Shown: piece after piece, positions 13,871-25,962 of the stretch
Layout: each line of letters starts with the position of its first letter
How positions within the stretch are numbered: position 1 is the stretch's first letter
Assembly: GCA_008694505.1 (NCBI GenBank)
Contig: VZDJ01000116.1
Span: 19,519,716-19,583,715, forward strand
DNA length: 64,000 nt
Reading direction: 5' to 3'
Origin: Cyanoderma ruficeps
Taxonomy: Eukaryota; Chordata; Aves; Passeriformes; Timaliidae
Notes under the pieces: model-generated
The model's input: only the letters and a program-made list of their open reading frames with translations
Database searches by the model: none
Told to the model about the DNA's origin: nothing
Translations under genes and position numbers: made by a program

Positions 13871-16800
13871 CAGTCACCCCTCATCTACAGAGTCAATTAC
13901 CCTGTGAAGGTCAATTTTCCATCATCTGGGTGTGGAAGAGAGGGGGTTAAGGAATATTTTTCCATCAGGAAGATTTTCACACAGAGAACAACTCTGGTTT
14001 CTATTTCCGAGTTCATCAAAAGAAACCCACAGCCTTCTGCTGAGTATGTGACAAACTCCACATGTGAAGGGTTTAATAAGGCCATTATTTATATGATGGA
14101 CAGCCCAGAGCAATTCACAATGAGTGACAAAAGGTAGCTTAGGACTGTGAAATCTAAACTTCTTTGTGGATCTGACCCAAAGAGACTTCTAAAAGCCTTG
14201 TCTTGGGTCTCTAGCCTATCATTAGAAACAACTCTGCTGCTGGAGGGGAGAGGAGCAAAATGAAAGTCCCTTTACCTTAGTGATCAGTAAAGATCCTGTG
14301 CTACTCCCAGGGCCCTAGGCACATTTGAGTACAAGTCCTTTGTCAGTCTAAAATATCCCCTGCAGGTTCAGCTAAAGATCTGTCTACTTTTAGACTCTGC
14401 TATACCGTGCTCTGTTGGAGATTGTTGTTTTCCTGTGGGGTTCAAAGTATTAGCTTTCTAGGGGGCAAAAAAAAAATGCCAAAAGGAAAACATTATTGGT
14501 ACATTCCAAATGTTTATCTCTGTTCACAAAGTTTTAACTATCCTTCAGAGAACAAACAAACAGAAAAGCCCTGATTCTAATTGCAACTCATTTGCTATAA
14601 GGTGGATGCTTTATTATCATTGCTTTCATGTGGATTAGTCAGGTTTTACACATATTGAAGTGATATCTGACCCAAAGAACCTATTAATAAAGCTGTTGAA
14701 TAAGTCTATCAAGAGCATACCACAGCCTAGTAAATGATCAGGGAATAATATGGCATAAACCAGCTCATAAGGCTAAAATATTCTTTGAAGCTTTAAAACT
14801 GAGATTTCCCAGTGCAGTGACCTGACTACCTCCGTCAGTCACTGGGAGAAGAGTTGCTTCTTGTGTGCAGGGCAGATGGCTCATTTCCCCCACTGCTTCT
14901 GGAAGGGACAGGGAGTTGCTCCTGCCTTGCCCAGAAGATGTTTCCTCAGGAGGTTGTGGTTTATGTGCTCTGATCAGAAGAATGTGCACAAGCAAAGTCA
15001 TCTGCCTCCTGGAAAAAAATCAGTGAGCCAGATAACCTCAGTCGGACTGAAAGGCTCCAGGCAAGGGTTTATATTTGAGAAAGAGGGTTGTCTCTTTGTT
15101 TCCTCTACTCCTTTTTGCTTGTTTTCAGGGGAGAGAGTTTGTGGCTAACGTAGCAGCACTACAAGCTCTTTTGTAACATTTCTGGCCTCCCCACCAGTCG
15201 CTAGTCCTGATTCATTGCTTTAATTTGCCTCTTCCAAAGGCCCGTCCTGGCTAATCATTTTGTACTTCTCTCTTGATACTGTACCTGTCAGGTGGATAGG
15301 GACCTATCCATGTGTCTGAGATGACTCCTGCTCTCCTTTGAAGAGGCTGCAAAGACTGCTGAGCTAGTAGGGCACTTTCCTTTCTTCAATCTCACTGCAA
15401 AGGCCTTCTCTAGTTCTTTCACCTGCTGAATCCACCCTTTGAAAGCTCTGCCTCAGTCACTTTACAACAGACTGGGGCAGGAAAAAAGGTTTTTTAGATG
15501 ATCTCCCCTGTGGAGTTGGCACTAGGGGATTTGTAACAACACTTTCAACTGTGGGCTCTGTTATCCAGGAGGCTCCAAAGGACTTCTAAATTCATTAAGC
15601 CCTGATCCACTAGCATTATTAGCACTTCTTGGAGATAAGAACACCAAGCCTTAGAACAAGACCTGCAGGTAAATGACAGACCAGGACTGAGAATGGGGAT
15701 GTGTCACCCTCAACACTTTAGCAGTAACAACAAGAAAACATGGCTTTATCAGAGCCTGTTGATGTGACACTCTGCATTTTACACAGCTTTCACATAGCAC
15801 TACATGACTTATTTTAGTGCGAATGTTTATGGTAAACATAACTTTTCATGATCAAAGCAAATTTATGGTATTCCTAAGAAAAAATATTAATAAAATATAA
15901 TATTAAATTATATTTACAATCTCGATTTATATTGTACATACTAATGAGGCTTTAGAATGTAAAGTAATTGTATAAATGATTTCCTTGTCCATCTCTCCAT
16001 TTTGACTTTTTAATTGCAAAGTGTAAAGAAAGAACACAAAGTAGGGGGAAAAGAACTTTCATCTCAATGCCAGAGATGTATCCTCTACCACTCTCCTGAC
16101 AGAGATCACTCAATCATGGTAATCCATGTGTGCTCAGACAGATGTTGATGCTTGACAAAATTGACAGTAACCACAGAAGGTCTCTTTGTTAAGATATACA
16201 ACACTGCAAGGGCAGGAAACTGAATATTCTAGGAAGCTCATGATGAAAGGAAAATATAAATGTCCTGCACAGTCCTGCTTTGTGAGCACAAATCAACAGG
16301 CTGGAGGCTGCTTGCTATTCCAAAGTCTGTCATGGATTTATAGTTTGACCTTGGGAATAGCTCTTCTTGTTTCCTTTACTACCTTTTGCATTACCAGAAG
16401 AGGAGTGAATCAGAGTCAGATGAAATTATAATATGATTGAAAGCCAGAAAATGGCCTTTTCCCTGTCATGCCACCCAAAGCGTAGGCTGTCCTGGTTATT
16501 GGGAAAGAGGCAGAAATAGTGCAGACCTTCTCTCTCATTGTGTAAGTTTATGTTGCCTACTTTGAAATAGCAACCTCCTCAGCTCCCAGCCACAAGCCAC
16601 TGCTGCGACAATAAATAATCTGGCTGATGTATTTGCCGGGATTAATGAAGTCTTGCACAAATAGAAATGGCTGCTCACACTTCCAGGGAAATAGACTCAT
16701 GAACAGGCAGCAAGGCCATTGCTCAGGTAGAGCTGACCACTGGAGTTTCAGGAGGAAGCAGGAGAGTGTGTCTGGTGTGCCCAGCCCTCCCCAGGGTGTG

Positions 16801-19711
16801 AGCTCCAGCTCCCAGCCCCTCAGCCCTGGCTCAGCTGCAGGTGCTGCTCCCTGTGCTATACCACATTCTGTGCAATACCACATTCTGTGCATGTTCCCTT
16901 GCTCCCTACAAATCACTTCGGGTGAGCCAACAGCCATTTCAGCCTTTCAAAGCAGCTTGTTCTTATTCCTCAAGAAAGTGTTTATAGCTAGGATTTAATA
17001 ACTCTGTAGTGCTTTATATTTTGGGAAAAAAAATCACATTCTGCCCAACACAAGCTATGTAAACAAGAGCAGTGATTATACATTCAAGTGATGAAATGAA
17101 TGTAATGTTTATACAGTAGGATAATAGAATATTTCTGATTCAATTGGTGGTTATTTGTCATAACCAATGGAATTTTTATTTTAGTGCAATAGGCTCTGAC
17201 ATTTTCACCCTGGAGTAATTGTGTTCACAAATTTGGTATCTCTCCAGTCTATCTCCTAGATATTCTAGCCCAAGATTTTCATGCTGTGCAGCAATTAATT
17301 TTGTGAGGCTTCTATGTGTGTTGTGTTTTTTTCAGAATTTCACTCTTTATATTCCCCTCACACAGTTTTTCAGCACAACTGAAACTGAATTCTATTGGTA
17401 TTAACAATAGTGCAAGGCAATCTTTCTCAGCTAAAGTTAGATATCTGGTTTTCTTCTTCCTTAAATCACTCTGATGATGGCAACTACATGTAATAAAAAT
17501 GGACGTGCAGTAATAATACATTTACTTCTTTACTGTCATATCATGTTTCCTTTTTCATCTCTCTCTTCATTTCTTCCATCTCTCTTGTTTTTGAAATATT
17601 CTCTTTTCCTTTATTCAGTCCTTATCCGAGAGAAATGAAACACCTCATTCTACCCTGACTTTTTTCCTTCCATACTTCACCTTTACTCTCTCTCACTGTA
17701 AGACACAAAACATCAGGCTCAGTAGGAGCAGTTAATAGGGAGACAGACAGGACTGCCTAGAGCCTTTGATTAGAACCTTCCACATCTGAGTAGAATATGG
17801 ATTAACGAAAGACCATGTATTGTGGTCGTTTACATGGGTTTTTTTCTTTTCAGATGACAAAGAAGAAATCAAAGTCTTCATCATGGGTATTCCATTGGAA
17901 AAATCCAGTAAAACACCTCAAAGACACATCACACAACTAAAGCAACTACCTGTTCTCTTTGCTGTCTTATGTGCTTGGAAGGAGCTGAGAAATCTGTGCA
18001 AACAGCCAAGAAATCACCAGAATGTCTACAGCTGTTTTGTCGAACCAAGGAGAGGGTGGAGCCTCCTGGAACTTTCAAGTCTGAGGTCATATTCTGAGGA
18101 AAGGCACATTAATATGCACTCAATGAAGAATAACTTTCTGCTGATTCTTTGGTCATGTCTTAGGTATTTATAACTATGTGGGACAAAGCAATAAATTTCT
18201 ACCACATCTTCCAGGTAACTAATGTGAGAGATCAAAAGCACTTCCCACCAAAGAGGTTTTAGCACTACCTTGTCATTATTGCTGTAGGTCAGAGACCTTA
18301 TACGACCTGAGGCAACTCTCCTTGTGCTCAGAACATTTCCTATTGTGTTTTAGTCTCTTTATAAGTCTCTTTGTGACCCCTATAATGGAATTCTTTGTTT
18401 TATTTTTAACACTTCCTCTTCATACTAACAGGAGCATTGCAAAGGTGTACTATCTGTAACATCTGTAAGAAAGCAATAAGTCCAGGACCCAGGACAAATG
18501 ACTCTGTTTCTTATCTTTTCATTGTTTCTTTCCTTTTTCATATAGAAAAAAATTGTTGTACAGGATAGATGATGAAGATACATCAATGTATCTGGCTTGG
18601 TCCATGCAGAAAATTCAGGGCTATTGTATATACAAGCCCCAGCTTTTTGTGGTAGAAATATTTAGACTATAAATGAAGAATTAAAAAAAATAAATCTGGG
18701 GGTAATGAATGTACATGAGTACTGTGGATTTAGTTTGATGTTTCTGGAGGACATCTGCCTTACAGTCTGTTAATGAGTGAGGAGTTACTCCTGCCACTGA
18801 GGAAAATATTCATGCTGCTTTCCACAGATGGGAAAAGTGACTGTTAATGTGGGCATTCATAAAGGCTACTCTCACAAGGATAATACTAATGTTTTATTGC
18901 CCAGAGCATAACCCAACATGGGTTTTCAGGGTGACTCTTTAGAAAACTTTCTATCTTCCTTTTGACAAAGGAAAGAGTAGAGAATGTAGATTTTGGAAGC
19001 AACCTAAGACAGGATTTCTTTTCCTGGCTCAGTTCCTAGATTTCCAGGATGACAATTGACAGGATGTATCAAGAAGCTAACTTTAATTAAAGAAAGCAAA
19101 CAGGAAGAAAGTGTTATCAGGCGTGGGTGAACAATATGGTGCTCTCCCCCAAATAATTCTGAGAAAACTTTAAAAAAGTATTTTTGCTAATGTTTCTAAG
19201 GAGAACGTGGAAACTCAAAACTTTAACCTAGTTTTTTATGTTACAGTACACCTAGAATGGTTTTAGGCTACAAAAAAAACCCCCACAACAAAATCAAAAT
19301 GTTTGTTTAAATGTAGATTTTTGCATGGCCCATACCCTCTCATGATTAGTAAGATTTAAAGTACCAAAATGGATTTTGTGTTTCAAAAAAGAGCACAAAA
19401 GCTTTCTAATGAAAAGACTATCACAGCTCTTTTTTTCCTTCATGTCTGTGTTAGGACTTAAAGACAAAGCAAGGGCAGACGAGGTCCCTAAGGTTAGGAT
19501 GACTCTATTGTGTGGCTAAATCTGTTTATTCATCTGTATGACTCAGAGGACTTATGTCAATTCATCCTAAATAGCAGAAGACTGTTAAAAATGAGTGTTA
19601 GTCATATAATGTGCCAGCATGTGTATCACTTGTTCCTCTACTTGGCTGATTTGCTACAAGATAATAGCCTATTATTGCTACCAGCTGCTAATTAGCTGCT
19701 AATTAATAGGT
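13871..19711. other. Non-coding stretch, no gene seen
   Basis: No exon, RNA gene or confident transposon was recognised. An open frame at 13832-14137 (+) begins inside the CR1 relic and runs into unique sequence with two minus-strand frames opposite it, so I treat it as chance. A weak MIR-like stretch at 15630-15715 is discussed in the findings. 15840-15960 is very AT-rich. Confidence 0.65.
16858..16891. repeat. Perfect 17-bp tandem duplication
   Basis: ataccacattctgtgca at 16858-16874 is repeated without change at 16875-16891. Two exact abutting copies suggest a recent slippage or repair-type duplication. Confidence 0.95.
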
Positions 19712-20205
19712 TGATAGACTCTGGAGCCCGAAGGGACCATTAGCTCTTACAGTATGACCACAGAAGTTTTAACCCATCTCACCCATGCTACCAGAACTTG
19801 TGACAGGCTGTTAAAGCCAGTCCTTGGCAGCAGCAATGACACCACTGAAGTTATCTAGAAATTGAAAATCTCCTGGTGCTTTTACAGTTATTCTGTATTT
19901 TACCACCATCAGTGATAAATATTTAGACCTTGATTCTCATTGAACGTGTTTGGGGCTATTAGTTATTCTCCACCAGGACAGAGAGCTCTTTATTATCTGG
20001 TACTTTCTTCTGACAAAATTGTTCACTTATTGTAAACAAGATGCCTCTCCATCATACGATTCCCAAACTAAATAGGTTGTTCCCATTGACTGTCTGTCCA
20101 CAAAATTTCTCATTAATCTCTGGAATTATTTCCTATACTCTCTTCACAATTCTATTAACTTTTTAAAAGAGCAGTGAGACCAAAACATCCGGGAGGTTTT
20201 ACTAG
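19712..20205 (-). mobile_element. Ancient CR1 LINE 3' region, antisense
   Basis: The plus strand follows the complement of the ancient CR1 lineage shared by birds, turtles and crocodilians. Recognisable blocks in order are a start reading gcccgaagggaccattagct, atttagaccttgattctcat near 19920, agagctctttattatctggt near 19981, tattgtaaacaagatgcctc near 20028, ccaaactaaataggttgttc near 20067, tctggaattatttcctatac near 20119 and agagcagtgagaccaaaaca near 20168. The family blocks they recall read agaagggaccattagatcat, taatcaagtcacctctcaat and ggaatcatttttgtggc. The right boundary is approximate. Divergence is high, so insertion probably predates the modern bird radiation. That age is inference. 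Confidence 0.75.
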
Positions 20206-23200
20206 GTGGAAGATTGAAAACAAGCTTTATGCATCCATCACACAGAAATGTCATCTAGATATTGTCTTGAATTTGTTAGAGGTGACGAGGTAGTTTGCCA
20301 CACTATTAGATGCTTCACCACCCCCATCATTCAATCTATTAAGCAAGATCTTCATTTAGAAGGGATTCTTTTTCAAACACAAAGGAAGGTGATATACCCT
20401 GCACTGAAAATGGTTTTAGTTGTTCATAAGAACATGCAGATAATAATTCCTCTGTCATATCCCAAACAATGGGAATGTGTCTTCAGTTTCAGTGTGTGAT
20501 TACGACATGATGGAAGTGAAGGAACAATTTCCCTGGAAGCAGACTGGCAGAAGCACAGCACTGTAGCCCTGGATCCCCCCATTCTTGCTCAAAGGCACGA
20601 GATTTGGCACTCTGATTCTTTAAGCCTTTATTGTATCTTCCAGCAAAGGTCACATTTTCATTTTCTGTGACATTAACTCTGAGGAGATCCAATGTGATTT
20701 CCTTTTCTTACTTCACGTTCTCTTTACTTCTCACTTCATCTCCTCCTGGCACTGGTTTATTTTATTTATTTATGTGTAATTTATGGTATATTTTTAGGTT
20801 CATGTGTGGCAAGTTATACCTTATAACATACTTTATTGCATGTAGACTTGTGTGATTATAAGAAATGAGGCAGAAAAGTAAACTGGTTCACAGCTTCTTT
20901 TCTGTTGTTTCTTTTCTGTTATCTATTCTGTTATCATTCTCGGTGTCCTAATATCATGTGGAGAGGGGTGACACCAAAGGTACTTTATTTTGTGCACATT
21001 ATTATTATAAGACAGACATCACAATATCACCGCTTGGGTGAACTAAAACACAGTGCTGGGGATGCAGGGCCAGATCATACCAGGTACAAAAAAAAAGGTA
21101 CTTTCAGCAACACACAACAGACAGGGTGACTACAGGCTCTTAAAGTTTTGGTGCACTGTTCTCCTAAGCCAGCTGGATACTGAATGTTCTAAAGTATCCA
21201 TAGACATTCTTGAATTTGTTTATTAAGAAATTTTTCATCACAAAGTAAATTTGCCAGCAAGTCTAAACCACTGAATGCTTTATTGAAGTCCTTTCATAAC
21301 TTCTCAGCCCCCCCCCCATTTAGATTTTCTTCAGCCATGGAGGAACATATGGCTTTTTCTTTAGAAAATATAATGAAATGTTATTGGTAATTTAATAAAT
21401 CCCATAAGATCCTTCTTTAAGAGGAAATATATATTCTGGAATATACACGTGCTCAGGGTTAGCTTATTAATGTGCTTTTGTGCAGACTGGTTTTGTTTCT
21501 TCAGCCCTGGCCTTACTGTATAAATATACTTATCAGTCACCTGTTTTCTGGACCAATCACGTGAGCTTGGTGCAATTCATGTAATTAAAATTCATGTAAT
21601 TAAAAGATAAACGTGATTTCTGGGAGTACAAAGTCTTTAAAACAGACATGTGCTGAGTAAAGGGCTGTGCAGTAACTACCACGGTGTAGTCACCTCAGCT
21701 GACAGAGTCTGAGTGCTGCCAGTGCTGTGGGTTCAGATCACTGGAGCTCAGCAGCTGCTTTCCCCACATGGGCTGCCCTCAGCTATCTGTTTCCATTCTT
21801 TGGAACAGAAACAATTAATATGGTGCTGCAGACATTGCTGGGGATAGCAGAACATAAAACACTAACTGCATCGTGTGTAATCATTACTGGTATAAACAGC
21901 CAAGAACATTTCCCAGTCCACTGGCTATTTTATTAAGCTGTAAGATGCCTCTTTTGACCCAGTTTTTGACAGCAAATCCCCCTGTCCCTTTTTCATGATT
22001 TCATGAAGCACAGTGGTGCAGTGATTCACTGGGTTCATGCCAGGAGCTAATAGAAAAGCCAGAAATTCTGTTTAAATCTTTTGTACCCAGCTAAATTGTT
22101 AATATAGTGAAAAAGTACTACTTGCTGGTCCATGGGGACCTAAGAACAGTCCTGAAGATGTGTGGTACATAATTTAAAGAAAATTCTAAGTGATATGAAT
22201 TGCCCTGCACACCTGGACTGTCTGATCAAGACCCACATGCATTTGATCTGATCCACATGTGATCAGGACCCACAGGAAAGGACATGGGTCAATTAGGGAC
22301 AATTTTGTCTCTCATTTCCTGATGTTCCCTCTTTGAGCTGTTTTTTGAAATGTTCTTCTAAAATGTTGATTCTGAATATTGTGTACAACTTCTTTTTTCC
22401 ATGATAAAACATCCATTTTTGGAGAACAATAGCCCAATAGTTCCCAACAGAAACACCCACCATGTATGTATAAATGCATATAAATATAAACATATATATA
22501 TATAAATAATTTATTCTCTCCTATGAGTAGGAAACAACAAATTTGGACATAGGGGAAAGATGTTAAATTGTTTTTATTGCATTTCTTTTAAATACAGAGT
22601 TTGCCAGTTCAGCTCTCAGAGGTATTAACTAAAAGAACCCCAAAGCAACATAAACAAATTCAAGCACAAATAAAAACAAATTCAGCACTCACAAACAACC
22701 CCACAGTAACCTGACTTCTATTTCCAAGTCAAGGCTGTGCCCAGAAAACCTAACATTTGAAAATTAAGTTCTAGGCTCCTTGTATTTCCCTGTTTCTGGG
22801 TATAACATCTCAGGAATTTTGGGGGGTTTTTTGACAGCCAGAATGAGAGTTTTGTCATTATTTGTTGTTATTTACTACATAGAAAAGAAATACCAAAGGA
22901 AAATATTGAAATTGTTGAAAATGCAAAAAAAAAAAAAAAATAAAAGAAAATGTATTACAGCTGCAAGGTTCAATAACAATATTTAAGGACCTTACTGCTG
23001 ATCATATTACAGAGATGTAATTGTTTTTTTGTACTGAATGCTTTTGGCATGTACTTTGTCTCTGTAGTACCTATCCCCTCTGTGGGGGAAACACTAAATC
23101 TATTAAAGTAACAACAAAAAAAGAGGTAGAAAAACTTATTATAAGCAAATTTCTCAGATGACCTAAAAAAGGCTCATTATTTCCTAACAAAGTCAAATAA

Positions 23201-24075
23201 CAACTTCACACACTCTACCTGGAAGGTTCCAAAATTATTATGGCTAATATCAGAAGATCAGGTACTTTAAATCTGTGAAAAAAATCTGTTCTTTCTGTAG
23301 GACTTGCTGGCCTGGCTTTGAAAGAAAATCATTACCAGCCTTTTCAAAAAGGCAGCTTTCTACTGTAGCAATACTGCAATACTCTTATGTTTGCTCCAAA
23401 AAGCATCTCTTGGCACTTGTTCCACTGCTGGTCTCCACATTGTCATTTTCTGGAGTAGATTAGTCAGCAAATTGTCATTTATAACAGTTTACAAAAGAGA
23501 TGGATCAAACCTTGACAGAGGAAACTGAGAGACATATACATTAGTGGGAATGGGGACAAAAAGCACAATGTGTTTTTCAATAGTAAATTAAAACTGGACA
23601 AACCTGATGCTTTTCTGTTATTTTTAATTAGAGAATGGGTTTGGGGCTTTGTTTATTTGGGTTTTTTTTAGATAGAAATGGGAGCGAGACTAAGAGAAAA
23701 ACCCCTAAATGATTACTGTCTTTTGTGTTGCCCTTGACAACCTGGGCACACAGTCCTGCCATAACTGATGTCAGCAGCATTTGGTTATGATGCAGACACA
23801 GTTAGAAATTCAAATTTGGGGCAGAAATAAGTTCATTTTCATAAGACTGAACATGTGCAGATTTTCCATGCCTGTTCTCCTGGCTTGGGATAGGAAGTAC
23901 TGTAGCAAGTTACAAGGAAAGGAAAGGAAGAGATGGAAAGTGCTTGTATGGACATTAATTACATGACATGCTGGAGATTTTATTGTGCACAGTCCAGTGG
24001 AGACACATTGCAGAGCTGCTGCCTCCTCTATTTAACAAGGAATGGCTGAAAAGAGATTCAAATCAACCACTGACT
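20206..24075. other. Non-coding stretch, no gene seen
   Basis: No recognisable exon or RNA gene. It contains a 15-bp tandem duplication (listed), an AT-dinucleotide run at about 22490-22506, a C run near 21310 and a 16-base A run at 22925-22940. The A run does not follow anything I can recognise as a processed gene copy. Confidence 0.65.
21575..21604. repeat. Perfect 15-bp tandem duplication
   Basis: attcatgtaattaaa at 21575-21589 is repeated exactly at 21590-21604. It appears to be a local slippage duplication in AT-rich DNA. Confidence 0.95.
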
Positions 24076-24208
24076 AATCCAGTGGTTATGTTAGGAGACT
24101 GGGATATGAGAAAGCCAAGTTTTGTTACTGCTTTGGCATCCAGTTACTTATATGACATTAGACAAATGAAGGAATTGCTCTATGAAGTTCCTCATCAATT
24201 AAGTGGTG
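24076..24208 (+). mobile_element. MIR-type SINE relic
   Basis: The sequence follows the MIR core in order. ccagtggttatgttaggaga and ctgggatatgagaaagccaa correspond to the family's cagtggttagagcaggagac and tgggagtcaggagacc blocks. ttgttactgctttggcatcc takes the place of ttctattcctggctctgcc. The part ending acttatatgacattagacaa corresponds to the gctgtgtgaccttgggcaa block. ttcctcatcaattaagtgg corresponds to tttcctcatctgtaaaatgg. Similarity is low per base but the order is complete. An open frame of 85 codons covering this piece is therefore best read as transposon-derived. Confidence 0.6.
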
Positions 24209-25275
24209 CCAGAAGTACTTCCTGATTTTTTAGTAGATGTTGTGGGGAAAAATACATTCAAGTTTACAGTACGTTCATCTCCTATTTTAAAGGGTTCTAT
24301 GTGAGCATCATTCTTCCAGAACCTACTACTGGATTTAATGGAAATGGATGATTTCCAGTGAAAAATTAAGTTGTTGTTAAATTTATATAAACACTTAATG
24401 GGCTGTGTATAGTTTGATTCTAGCTTCTATATCTGGGAAACTCAGTTCATTATATTATTTCGTTTCTAGGTTTTTTGCTACCTGCAACTTCAGGCCTCAT
24501 ACTGCTTAAACACCCTTCAACTTCTACTGCTCCAGAAAAGAAGTTTTACTGCTGAGGAAGTATATCCTATCCATGCAGGAGAGGAATCCTGCTTGCCCAG
24601 TTAGGGCTGTTGGTGCTGAAGGACACAGCTGTTCAAAGCGTGCTGCTGCAAGGCTGAAACTCTGCCTTGCCCACTGCCATGCTGCCTCCCACACTTGTGC
24701 TTAAACTTATTTTAGCAGAAGTGTGCTCACACAAAAGCTGGGGACCCGTCAGCTCAGCACTCTCCTGGATTTAGTTCTAAAAGAATAACTACTGTTAAAA
24801 GGCCACAAGAAATTAGTGGAACTGGGACAGAATCAAAAGAGGGCAAGGAGAGGAAAATATCTCGGAACCCTTTTTCATTTAAAACGTGCTCTTTGGGGAA
24901 AATGTCACTTACTGCAGATAAAAATGAAGTGCATTGCTGAGCAGGTGTAAGTAATTTTGTCTAATTACTACAAATGGGTTTTCCATGTATGTGAACCAGC
25001 TGGGATTGCTGAATGGTAAAAACATGTAGGAAGAAGGTAGATTTGGAGAAGGTGGAAAGAAATGCTTTTAATAGCTGATTACAGCGAGTACTCTGGGGTA
25101 ACAGAGACATTGAAAATGATCTTAGGCAGTTTTATAAAAAGAAGTTATTTCAGCAAGATATTTGGAATAGCCTTTAGGAGGCACATGCAAAAAAAGTAAC
25201 ATCTGCAATGGTTTTCTAAATCTCTAAGCATAAAAATCCACTAAAGCCAGGAGAGGCATGGCAAGTCCCATGACC

Positions 25276-25319
25276 AGCAATGTTTCCAAGAAGTTGCCTA
25301 GCAATGTTTCCAAGAAGTT
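25276..25319. repeat. 20-bp direct repeat, 4-bp spacer
   Basis: agcaatgtttccaagaagtt occurs at 25276-25295 and again exactly at 25300-25319, separated by gcct. Identity of the two copies suggests a recent local duplication. Confidence 0.95.
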
Positions 25320-25909
25320 ATAAGAACAGCCTACTTCAGCTACATCAGAAATCAGCTTTCCTATGTTAAATGACTAGTGACAAAATTTATAGGGGAAAAA
25401 AAATAAGAACTGTTTTGCAGTAATTTGTTTTGGTGGAACTCAGCTAGAGACATGGCAAAGGACCTTATGTATTCTTCCAGACTTCTACGATTTAGTATTT
25501 CTTCCTTTATTTTGTAGGAGGAAAACTTTATAAAAGGCTATAAAAGAGGGAATCAGCTGTTTGCAATCATGCTGATCATAGCAGCTAGAGCAAGTATTAT
25601 TCATATACATCAGCTTTTGGGTGGTCCATGAGAACTTGAAGGACCAAAACCATGCAGTGATCAAGCAGGAGCCTGGTAACTTTTATACAAAGAAGTTAGG
25701 CAGTTCTGATCTCATACAGAGGATGGCAACCATACACTCTTTGTCCATCATCCTGCTCTCCTTGGCTTTCTCCTCCAGAGTTCCATGTTTCACTGTCAAC
25801 CCCTCAGTGCTGCTGAGGCACTGAGCAAAGAACATCCACCATGATAAAAAGAGGTGAGCACCCACCTCATGCATGGACTGCTTGGGACTTTGTGTGTGGT
25901 TTAGTACCT

Positions 25910-25962
25910 TACTCTGGCCAAGCTGAGATGCCCATNTACTCTGCCCAAGCTGAGATGCCCAT
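25910..25962. repeat. 26-bp duplication flanking a single N (likely assembly join)
   Basis: A 26-base block starting tactctggccaag occupies 25910-25935, one N is at 25936, and the same block with a single mismatch (gg to gc) follows at 25937-25962. A lone N lying exactly between two near-identical copies is what is left when overlapping contig ends are abutted without merging. The same pattern recurs at 63158-63644. A true tandem duplication with one unresolved base is the alternative. Confidence 0.85.

Noticed and set aside
13832..14137. 101-codon plus-strand frame
   Set aside because: Its start lies inside the antisense CR1 relic and two minus-strand frames lie opposite, so it is best explained by chance and transposon sequence.
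17854..17886. Strong acceptor-like tract followed by ATG and a possible donor, giving a 33-bp micro-exon
   Set aside because: Too short to support by eye. The surrounding frame is in a different phase from the ATG, and T-rich tracts followed by CAG are frequent here.
22925..22940. A16 run as a retroposed-copy tail
   Set aside because: Upstream sequence has no recognisable gene or LINE sequence, so it is a simple homopolymer.
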